A stretch of DNA of 64,000 nucleotides. It comes from Desmonostoc muscorum FACHB-395. GTDB taxonomy: Bacteria; Cyanobacteriota; Cyanobacteriia; Cyanobacteriales; Nostocaceae. The notes beneath the pieces are model-generated. The model had not been told where the DNA came from and did not search any database. It saw only the letters and a program-made list of their open reading frames with translations. Made by a program: the position numbers and the translations under genes. The stretch covers positions 1 through 64,000 of the forward strand of contig NZ_JACJSF010000004.1 of the NCBI RefSeq assembly GCF_014698035.1. The letters run 5' to 3'. This document shows, one piece after another, positions 56,924-64,000 of this stretch (its first letter is position 1; each line of letters begins with the position of its first letter).

Positions 56924-57718
56924 ATGGATTTAGGCTTAACACAGAAAGTAGCTTTAGTGACAGGAGCAAGTGCTGGTATTGGTTATAGCGTTGCCCAAAA
57001 GCTGGCAGCAGAAGGTTGTCAGTTAATAATTTGTGGGAGAAATTCTGAGCGATTAGAACAAGCTTATCAAGGTTTGATTGGTTCTCAAGCAAAAGTTATC
57101 CCGATTTGTGCTGATGTGCAAAATGCAAGTGATTCTCAAAATTTAGTCCAAGAAGCTCTCACCCAATTTGGAAAAATTGATATATTAGTCAATAATTCCG
57201 AGGGGGCGACCTTTTCTAATGAAGCTGTAGAAAATCTATCTGATGAAGATTGGTTGTCTGTCTTTGAAGGTAAGCTAATGGGCTATATTCGCATGACGAA
57301 TTTGGTGCTACCGACGATGAAAAATCAGCAATGGGGACGCATTATTAATATTGTTGGGACATCAGGGAAAGAACCTTCTAGTCGTCTTGTTAAATCGGGT
57401 GTGGCAAATGCTGGATTAATCAATTTTACTAAAACTGTTGCTACGCAAGTTGCTAAATGGAATGTTTTAGTTACCTGTGTTAATCCTGGTTTGATTGATA
57501 CTCCAAGGCATAGAGAATATTTAGAAGTATTCGCCCAAGAGGAAGGTCGGACTGTTGATTCCATCATCGAAGGAACGAATAAGATGATTCCTCTTGGTCG
57601 TCGCGGTGTTTCTAGTGAGGTTGCTAATTTGGTTGCTTTTCTAGCGTCAGAATGTGCTAGTTATATTACGGGTGTTACTATTCCAGTTGATGGCGGATTG
57701 TCAACTTCTGCTTTTTAA
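56924..57718 (+). CDS. aerF: AerF, BacC-like short-chain reductase
   Basis: A 264-residue SDR that should act in Choi synthesis after AerD and AerE. The nucleotide motif TGASAGIG and the ending GVTIPVDGGLSTSAF are typical. The usual YxxxK pair is not seen: the equivalent stretch reads SGVANAGLINFTK, with Ser and Asn where Tyr and Lys are expected, and NNAG is NNSEG. So either the catalysis is unusual or the role is not a simple reduction. AAAGGA lies 9 bases upstream. A dispersed repeat (CGAACCGCAGAGGCGCAGAGG) separates it from aerG. Confidence 0.8.
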   Translation: MDLGLTQKVALVTGASAGIGYSVAQKLAAEGCQLIICGRNSERLEQAYQGLIGSQAKVIPICADVQNASDSQNLVQEALTQFGKIDILVNNSEGATFSNEAVENLSDEDWLSVFEGKLMGYIRMTNLVLPTMKNQQWGRIINIVGTSGKEPSSRLVKSGVANAGLINFTKTVATQVAKWNVLVTCVNPGLIDTPRHREYLEVFAQEEGRTVDSIIEGTNKMIPLGRRGVSSEVANLVAFLASECASYITGVTIPVDGGLSTSAF

Positions 57719-57734
57719 CAATTACTTTTTTAAA

Positions 57735-57778
57735 CGAACCGCAGAGGCGCAGAGGACACAGAGAGAAGAAAGAGAGAT
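57735..57778. repeat. CGAACCGCAGAGGCGCAGAGG dispersed repeat
   Basis: AACGAACCGCAGAGGCGCAG followed by AGGACACAGAGAGAAGAAAG. It closely matches the interior of the MITE at 5410-5522 but lacks its terminal repeats. It lies in the short gap between aerF and aerG. Confidence 0.5.
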
Positions 57779-57811
57779 AAATCACGTAATTAATATTATT
57801 TTTAAAAAACA

Positions 57812-60800
57812 ATGGTAGTTGCACAAAAACAAAGTAAAAATAAAGATATTGAATCTATTTATCCTCTTTCACCTACGCAGGAGGGTATGCTATTTCATAC
57901 TCTCTATGAGCCGGAATCGACAATCTATTTTGAGCAGTTTAAATTAACTATTCATGGCAATTTAGATCCAAATATATTTGAACGATCTTGGCAAATTCTG
58001 GTAGAGCAACATTCGGCTTTGCGAACTCTTTTTGTTTGGAAGAATCGCAAACAATCTGTTCAGGTGGTGCGTAAAGAAGTGAATTTGCCTTGGTCTAATT
58101 TAGACTGGCGGATGTTTTCTAAACAAGAGCAAGAAATACTTCTCAATTCTTTCTTAGATTCAGATAGAAAACAAGGTTTTGAACTTGACAAAGCTCCATT
58201 AATGCGCTTTGCTTTAATCCGGGTAGCCGATGAAACTTATGAGTTTGTCTGGAGCTTTCATCACTTACTGGTTGATGGCTGGAGTTGGCCGATTATTTTC
58301 AAAGAATTGTTTGCTTTATATGAATCAATTCAGAATGGGCAACAGTTATATTTAGCTCCAAGTCGCCCTTTCCGGGATTATATTAATTGGTTGCAAAAGC
58401 AAGATTTGGCTGGGGCAAAGGCGTTCTGGCAACAAAATCTTGAGGGTTTTACTGCACCTACGCCTTTGATAGTTGAGCGAACAATCGGACAGAGTTCTCA
58501 CCAGCAGCAAAATATTGAGGTGCGATCGCAACATCTATCAGCCGAGAGGACAACTACCTTAAAATCTTTTGCCCAACAACATCATCTGACGCTTGCTACC
58601 TTGGTACAAGCCGCTTGGGGGCTGTTACTAAGTTGCTACAGTGGTGAGTCTGACGTGGTTTTTGGCACTACTGTATCTGGCCGCCCTGCTAGTTTATCTG
58701 GTGTGGAATCGATGGTGGGGTTGTTCATTAATACTCTGCCGGCACGAGTAAAAATTTCTGACACAACTGATTTGTTAACCTGGCTGGGGTTGTTGCAACA
58801 AGAATATATAGAACGGGAGCAGTATTCATACACCCCACTGGTAGATATTCAAGGCGTAAGTGAAGTTCCTCGCACTCAACTTTTGTTTGAAAGCCTCGTT
58901 GTATTTGAAAACTATCCTGTAAATGTAACGTTGCAGCAACTTCCTGGAAACTTGAGCATTGGGGAGCTACAAGACAGGGGACAAACCAATTATCCTCTCA
59001 CACTGCTGGCAATTCCTGGCGAGGAAATGACGGTGAAAATTTACTACGATCGCGATCGCTTTGATGCAGACATTATCGATCGCATGGCTGGTCATTTCCT
59101 CACTCTGTTGGAGGGAATTACCATTAATCCTCATCGCACCCCAGGCGAGTTACCGCTACTAACTCCAGCAGAGCAAGATTTACTTTTAGTCGAGTGGAAT
59201 GCTACCTCACCAGCGCATCCCATCAATCGTTGCATCCATCAATTATTTGAGGAACAAGTCAAAAAAACACCCCAAGCTTTGGCGGTGGTATATGAAAACC
59301 AACAATTGACTTATGAGGAGTTAAATCAGCAAGCCAATAAAATTGCCCACTACTTGCAACGCTTCGGCGTGAAACCAGATGTTCCAGTGGGTATTTGTGT
59401 GGAGCGATCGCTAGCGGCTGCGATCGCTATTTTAGGAACTCTCAAGGCTGGGGGAGTTTGCGTTCCCCTCGATCCTACCTATCCGCCAGAGCGTTTAGCC
59501 TTCATGCTCAACGATTCTCAAGCACCAGTCGTTTTAAGTCAAACACGTTGGAAGTCATTACTTGATGGTAACTTTGCTCATCGTCTAATTGTGTTAGATG
59601 AAGATGGGGACGAAATCAGCAAAGAATCTGAGAGAAATCTGCAAGTTGAAGTAGCAGCTGATAATTTAGCTTACATCATATATACTTCTGGCTCTACCGG
59701 AACTCCTAAAGGTACTCTTGTTCCCCAGCGATCGCTCACCAATTTAGTAGAACACCATCAGGCAAAAATGGCTACAGGTATTGGTGTGCTTCAGTTTGCC
59801 TCCCTTAGTTTTGATGTCAGCTATCACGAAATATCCGTGGCGTGGGGCTTCGGAGGGACGCTGTATATCATTCCTGAATGCGATCGCAAAGATTTAGATA
59901 AATTAATCCACTTGCTTGCTAACAACCCCGTTGGTAAAGTTTTTCTGCCAGTTAGCCTTTGGCAGCAATTAGCGGAAATATACGGAGAGCAAGAACATTT
60001 ATTTCAGAATATTAGGGAAGCGATCGCTTGTGGCGAACAACTCCAAATTACTCAGCCGATGATTAAGCTGTTTAAGCGTCTGGAAAATTGTACACTCTAC
60101 AATTTTTATGGCCCCACGGAAGCAGACTTAGTTACAGCTTATACTTTTAGCCAAAAGCCAGATGAATGGCCGATTTATCCACCCATTGGTAAAGCTGCTG
60201 TCAACGTGCAAGTTTATCTGTTAGACAGTAATCTCCAACCTGTGCCAATTGGCGTTCCTGGGGAACTCTACGTGAGTGGTGATGGTTTGGCTCGTGGCTA
60301 CCTCAACCGTGCAGATTTGACCAATCAAAAATTTCTCCCAAATCCGTTTCAGGAGGCAGGAGGCAGGAGGCAGAAGGCAGGAGGCGGAAGACTTTATAAA
60401 ACTGGTGACTTAGCTCAATATCTGCCAGATGGGAATATCGAGTTTTTGGGACGGATAGATGATTTAGTAAAAATTCGGGGTTTTCGCGTTGAACTTGGAG
60501 AAGTTGAAGCAGTTCTGAGCAAACATCCTCAAATTAACCAAGCTATAGCTAAAGTGCATGGGGAAAGTGCTAGAGAAAAATATTTAGTCGCTTACTTTGT
60601 TCCAATTCCGGGAGAGACAATCACAGTCGAACAATTGCGGACTTTTTTGATTGAGCAATTGCCAGATTATATGATTCCATCAGCTTTTGTCGAAATGGAA
60701 TCGTTTCCGCTCACACCCAATGGTAAGGTAAACCGTCGCGCTCTCCCAGAACCAACAACCAGCCGACCGGAATTAGGTCAAACTTTTGTTGAGCCGCGTA

Positions 60801-62686
60801 CTCCCACCGAAGAAATTTTAGCTGGGATTTGGAGAGATGTTTTAGGGTTAGAACAAGTTGGCATTTACGATAACTTCTTTGATTTGGGGGGACATTCTTT
60901 ATTGGCAACTCAAGTTATTGCTTTAACGCGCAAAGCATTTGGGATAGAATTACCCCTTTTGAGTTTATTTGAATCTCCAGCGATCGCACCTTTAGCCCAA
61001 AAAATCGCCACAGCTAAAGCACCAGATCATCAGGAGTTATCTCTAAAACGATTCCCCCCCCAAAACGAACCAATACCAATTTCTTTAACCCAGCTAGAGT
61101 TGTGGTTTTTTGACCAATTTTATCCAGGCAATTCCATCTATAACCTGCCTTTGGTCTATCGCATCACAGGTGCGCTTAACCAAAAAGCATTAGAGGAGAG
61201 TTTAAGAGAAATTGTCCACCGACATGAGACATTGCGATCGACTTTTCAGGTTAAAAATGGCCAAGTTGTTTATGCTGTTGTTAACGATCCTGTCTTTGAC
61301 TTTTCAGTAATTGATCTCCAGCACCTCCCCGAAACTGAGCGCGAAGCTCAAGCCGCACAACAGGCTGAACAGGAAATTAAGCATCCTTTCGATTTGGCAC
61401 GAGGCCCTTTATTACGCAGCAAGCTTTGGCTTTTGGATGAACAAGAGTATCTATTCGTGGCCGTCACCCACCATATTGTTGCTGACGGTTGGTCTTTTAG
61501 TGTCCTAACTCAAGAACTGGCAAAAATTTACGAAGCCTTTTGTGAGGGTAAGCCGTCACCTCTGACTGAGTTACCGATCAAATATACCGACTTTGCTCAA
61601 TGGCAGAGGCAGTGGTTACAAGGGCAAGTCTTAGAGTCTCAGCTTCAGTTTTGGAAAAAGCATTTAGGCACTAGTCCGCCAATATTGAAGCTACCAACTG
61701 ATCATCCCCGTCCACCAGCGCGAACCTTTAAAAGTGCAGGCCAACCGATAATTCTCTCCCAGAAATTAACCGATGCGCTGAAGGTACTGAGTCAACAGGA
61801 AGGCGTAACCCTATTTATGACCTTGTTGGCAGCATTCCAAACATTACTCTTCTCTTATACAAGACAGGAAGAGATCATTGTTAGTAGCGCCCTTGCCAAT
61901 CGCACCAGAGTGGAAACTGAAGGACTGATTGGTTTCTTTGTCAATTTACTGCCATTTTGTACCAACTTAGAAGGAAATCCCAGCTTTCGGGAACTACTTA
62001 GCCGAGTGCGTGAGGTAGCTTTGGGTGTGTACGCTCATCAAGAAATGCCCCTGATTAAGCTAATAGAAGAACTCCAGCCAGCCAGAGACCCCAGTTACAC
62101 ATTAATCAATCAAGTAATGTTTGTCTTTCAAAATACTCCAGAGGATAATTTACAATTTGCAAATCTCACTTTGAAGGAGCAGTTTATTGCTAGAGATACA
62201 AAAGATACCGCAGAGTTTGATTTAGAGTTAACGCTCGAAGAGACATCAACAGGTATTGAAGGTTTGCTTGTATACAGAATCGATTTATTTGAAGCTGCCA
62301 CTATTACCAAGATGGTTGATAATTTCCAAACTTTGCTGGAAAAAATAACGACCAATTATAACCAACGTCTGGCGGAACTTATCTTAATATCGGAACCTCA
62401 AAGTTTGCCCCCTCAAACTGTTGTCTCCCCAACATCGAAGGATTTTGTTAGACCTCAAAATTCTATCGAAGAAGTTGTGTTAACTATCTGGAAAGAAATT
62501 TTAGGGATAGAGCAAATTAGCACTCAAGACAACTTTTTTGAACTGGGAGGGCATTCTGCTCAAACTCTTGAAGTTATATGCAAACTACAGTCAGCTTTCC
62601 CAGTAGAACTGCCGTTGATCTACCTGTTTGAAAAACCTACTGTATTTCAGCTAGCAGCAATCATCCAAGACCAATTAAACAGTTAA
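57812..62686 (+). CDS. aerG: Aeruginosin-type NRPS AerG (C-A-PCP-C-PCP)
   Basis: A 1624-residue enzyme. The first condensation domain (HHLLVDG at 150-156) leads to an adenylation domain (about 475-980; YTSGSTGTPKG, NFYGPTEADL), a carrier (DLGGHSLLA, Ser1029), a second condensation domain (HHIVADG at 1220-1226) and a second carrier (FFELGGHSAQ, Ser1582). The specificity residues read D-V-H-F-I-C-F-L-V plus Lys, which matches no common amino-acid code that I recall and suits Choi. The final C-PCP has no adenylation domain and there is no thioesterase, so the last unit or release step must come from another protein. A low-complexity insert lies at residues 847-859. Confidence 0.85.
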   Translation: MVVAQKQSKNKDIESIYPLSPTQEGMLFHTLYEPESTIYFEQFKLTIHGNLDPNIFERSWQILVEQHSALRTLFVWKNRKQSVQVVRKEVNLPWSNLDWRMFSKQEQEILLNSFLDSDRKQGFELDKAPLMRFALIRVADETYEFVWSFHHLLVDGWSWPIIFKELFALYESIQNGQQLYLAPSRPFRDYINWLQKQDLAGAKAFWQQNLEGFTAPTPLIVERTIGQSSHQQQNIEVRSQHLSAERTTTLKSFAQQHHLTLATLVQAAWGLLLSCYSGESDVVFGTTVSGRPASLSGVESMVGLFINTLPARVKISDTTDLLTWLGLLQQEYIEREQYSYTPLVDIQGVSEVPRTQLLFESLVVFENYPVNVTLQQLPGNLSIGELQDRGQTNYPLTLLAIPGEEMTVKIYYDRDRFDADIIDRMAGHFLTLLEGITINPHRTPGELPLLTPAEQDLLLVEWNATSPAHPINRCIHQLFEEQVKKTPQALAVVYENQQLTYEELNQQANKIAHYLQRFGVKPDVPVGICVERSLAAAIAILGTLKAGGVCVPLDPTYPPERLAFMLNDSQAPVVLSQTRWKSLLDGNFAHRLIVLDEDGDEISKESERNLQVEVAADNLAYIIYTSGSTGTPKGTLVPQRSLTNLVEHHQAKMATGIGVLQFASLSFDVSYHEISVAWGFGGTLYIIPECDRKDLDKLIHLLANNPVGKVFLPVSLWQQLAEIYGEQEHLFQNIREAIACGEQLQITQPMIKLFKRLENCTLYNFYGPTEADLVTAYTFSQKPDEWPIYPPIGKAAVNVQVYLLDSNLQPVPIGVPGELYVSGDGLARGYLNRADLTNQKFLPNPFQEAGGRRQKAGGGRLYKTGDLAQYLPDGNIEFLGRIDDLVKIRGFRVELGEVEAVLSKHPQINQAIAKVHGESAREKYLVAYFVPIPGETITVEQLRTFLIEQLPDYMIPSAFVEMESFPLTPNGKVNRRALPEPTTSRPELGQTFVEPRTPTEEILAGIWRDVLGLEQVGIYDNFFDLGGHSLLATQVIALTRKAFGIELPLLSLFESPAIAPLAQKIATAKAPDHQELSLKRFPPQNEPIPISLTQLELWFFDQFYPGNSIYNLPLVYRITGALNQKALEESLREIVHRHETLRSTFQVKNGQVVYAVVNDPVFDFSVIDLQHLPETEREAQAAQQAEQEIKHPFDLARGPLLRSKLWLLDEQEYLFVAVTHHIVADGWSFSVLTQELAKIYEAFCEGKPSPLTELPIKYTDFAQWQRQWLQGQVLESQLQFWKKHLGTSPPILKLPTDHPRPPARTFKSAGQPIILSQKLTDALKVLSQQEGVTLFMTLLAAFQTLLFSYTRQEEIIVSSALANRTRVETEGLIGFFVNLLPFCTNLEGNPSFRELLSRVREVALGVYAHQEMPLIKLIEELQPARDPSYTLINQVMFVFQNTPEDNLQFANLTLKEQFIARDTKDTAEFDLELTLEETSTGIEGLLVYRIDLFEAATITKMVDNFQTLLEKITTNYNQRLAELILISEPQSLPPQTVVSPTSKDFVRPQNSIEEVVLTIWKEILGIEQISTQDNFFELGGHSAQTLEVICKLQSAFPVELPLIYLFEKPTVFQLAAIIQDQLNS

Positions 62687-62729
62687 TAGGTTGATATCTG
62701 GTTTTTCAATTGTTATTGTCAACGTAGAG

Positions 62730-63755
62730 ATGAACAACATGGAAATTACAAAAAATAATCAAATAATTGAGAATGCCAGACCTAGTATTAGTGAAGTTAC
62801 TCAAATATCTAACGAAGAACTTCGTATATTGCATGAAATTCCTACATTTAGACCGATTGTTCAAACATTCGTTGTCATTAGTACATATTTCATCGTATCA
62901 GCTATTGGGTTTTGGTTGAATAACTGGGCAGTGTGGTTATTAGTCTGGTTTGTTCAAGGATTTTTATTTGTCTGTTTTTTTGCGGCAATACATTATTGCT
63001 CTCACTATAGTTTGTATAAGTCAAAAAATACTAACCGATTCATGGGGACTTTCTTATCATTAGTATTATTGATGAACTTTTCATTTCACAAATATATTCA
63101 TATTGGACATCATAGAGAAGCAAAAATTAAAGGTAAAATCGTAGGAGATACCTCAGCATGGCAAACCTTTCCTAATATTAATACCTATCTCCTGGCCTTG
63201 ACATATTTTTATCCTCTTGCCGTATGCAAGAATTGGTGGTTAGTGACCAAAGATTTATATTTAGAATCTTTGAAAACACATACTGAAGAGGAATCAGTCT
63301 TACCAACTAGCTTTTATTTGAGCTATTTTAAAACACCAGAACAACGCCAATTTGTCTTACAAAATAATTGGCTATTATTGGGTTGGGTTTTATTAATGGC
63401 AGGATTAACCGTAATTTTCCCTCGGACTTTATTCTTTGGTTACTGGATACCATTAATAACGTTTGCTTCTCCATTCGGGTTTATTTTCAGCATTACAGAT
63501 CACTATGGCTGTGAGTCTGACTTAAACCACAACCTATGGAATGATACACGAACAATGATTTCTAACCCGATAATTAGGTTTTATTACTGGAATAATAATT
63601 ACCATGTAGAGCATCATCTCTACCCAAGTATGCCACCGTGTAACTACTCCAAGATACATGAGTTAATTCAACCTCACCTGCAATATCTGGAAAAATCATA
63701 CTTGATGTTTCATCTCAAAGTAATGCGGGGTTTGATTTCGGCAAAAAGTCATTAA
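62730..63755 (+). CDS. Membrane fatty-acid-desaturase-family enzyme
   Basis: A 341-residue di-iron membrane enzyme. The three histidine boxes are present: HYCSH, HIGHH and, near the C-terminus, YHVEHH. Four or more hydrophobic segments lie between them (about 50-105, 115-130, 165-180, 220-260 in this numbering). The family introduces double bonds or hydroxyl groups into acyl chains or ring compounds. It follows aerG by 43 bases on the same strand and probably tailors the peptide or an attached acyl group; that is inference. The frame opens at TTG 62691, but ATG 62730 (or 62739, MEITKNNQ) is more likely. The stop overlaps the next start. Confidence 0.85.
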   Translation: MNNMEITKNNQIIENARPSISEVTQISNEELRILHEIPTFRPIVQTFVVISTYFIVSAIGFWLNNWAVWLLVWFVQGFLFVCFFAAIHYCSHYSLYKSKNTNRFMGTFLSLVLLMNFSFHKYIHIGHHREAKIKGKIVGDTSAWQTFPNINTYLLALTYFYPLAVCKNWWLVTKDLYLESLKTHTEEESVLPTSFYLSYFKTPEQRQFVLQNNWLLLGWVLLMAGLTVIFPRTLFFGYWIPLITFASPFGFIFSITDHYGCESDLNHNLWNDTRTMISNPIIRFYYWNNNYHVEHHLYPSMPPCNYSKIHELIQPHLQYLEKSYLMFHLKVMRGLISAKSH

Positions 63756-64000
63756 TGAATCGCTCTTATCAAAACACATTTATGATGCAATATCGTAGAT
63801 TTGGGCGTACAGAATTACCAATGCCAGTGTTTTCTTGCGGCGGAATGCGCTACATCTATACTGAATCTGAAGAACTTACTCAAGATAAAATTCCCGATGA
63901 AAATCAACGGAATCTAGAAGCTACTATTCGCCGTTCTTTAGAAGTCGGCATCAATCACATCGAAACTGCCCGAATGTATGGGACTTCTGAGATGCAATTA
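63755..64000 (+). CDS. Aldo/keto reductase, partial (runs off the window)
   Basis: The first 82 residues of an aldo/keto reductase. MMQYRRFGRTELPMPVFSCG is the typical opening, and INHIETARMYGTSE matches the catalytic Asp region, where the usual D of INHxDTAxxYG reads E. The ATG overlaps the stop of the desaturase (TAATG), so the two are coupled. A role in tailoring the aer product is likely from position only; related proteins also occur outside such clusters. Confidence 0.85.
   Translation, partial: MNRSYQNTFMMQYRRFGRTELPMPVFSCGGMRYIYTESEELTQDKIPDENQRNLEATIRRSLEVGINHIETARMYGTSEMQL

Noticed and set aside
62691-62729. TTG start for the desaturase at 62691
   Set aside because: The added residues are not family-like, and ATG codons at 62730 and 62739 give a typical soluble N-terminus.

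Overview
This window reads as the chromosome of a filamentous, probably heterocystous, cyanobacterium close to Nostoc. The evidence is the very frequent octamer GCGATCGC (HIP1), the dense population of short dispersed repeats, the multi-PAS/GAF signalling giants, cyanobacterial housekeeping genes (argJ, gatB) and an aeruginosin-type gene cluster. Introns, tRNAs, rRNAs and CRISPR arrays were not seen.

Layout. 1-8.2 kb: argJ and gatB (both minus strand), a P-loop kinase relic cut off at a MITE, a tandem pair of CIRCE-like operators ahead of a small unknown gene, a stand-alone ATP-grasp enzyme and a 78-residue unknown gene. 8.2-13.3 kb: a LOV-domain hybrid histidine kinase whose stop overlaps the start of a diguanylate cyclase response regulator, which looks like a blue-light to c-di-GMP unit. 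13.5-24.7 kb: an alpha/beta hydrolase, an acetoacetate-decarboxylase-like protein with an FAD oxidoreductase, and a Ser/Thr kinase-ATPase-GAF-histidine kinase giant. 24.8-42.3 kb: an energy and fermentation island with hoxE-hoxF, pfkA, a single-domain response regulator, a PAS histidine kinase, ppsA and nifJ with a dihydroorotate-dehydrogenase-like gene, interrupted by an IS200/IS605-type element. 42.4-44.3 kb: a graveyard of gene fragments. 46.3-64 kb: an aeruginosin-type cluster, aerA-aerB-aerD-aerE-aerF-aerG, followed by a membrane desaturase and an aldo/keto reductase that runs off the window.

How the genes work together. The most interesting signal is regulatory. hoxE, ppsA, nifJ and pfkA share an upstream element, CCTCACAAGTTCCTCAA or a near match, and in all four it lies exactly 10 bases before a -10-like hexamer. 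A half match lies upstream of the PAS histidine kinase, where a MITE now occupies the expected -10. This suggests one regulon for dark or low-oxygen carbon and electron flow. In the aer cluster, AerA should load and reduce an aryl-pyruvate, AerB should add leucine and epimerise it (the specificity residues read as a leucine code), AerD/E/F should build the bicyclic Choi residue, and AerG should incorporate it and then present an extra C-PCP module that has no adenylation domain.

Mobile DNA. Four elements of about 112-133 bp share CAATAC...TTCGGTTAA-like ends, and three are flanked by exact 10-bp target duplications, so they form one MITE family. Purine-rich low-complexity repeats have also inserted in frame into several proteins (LOV kinase, NifJ, AerB, AerG).
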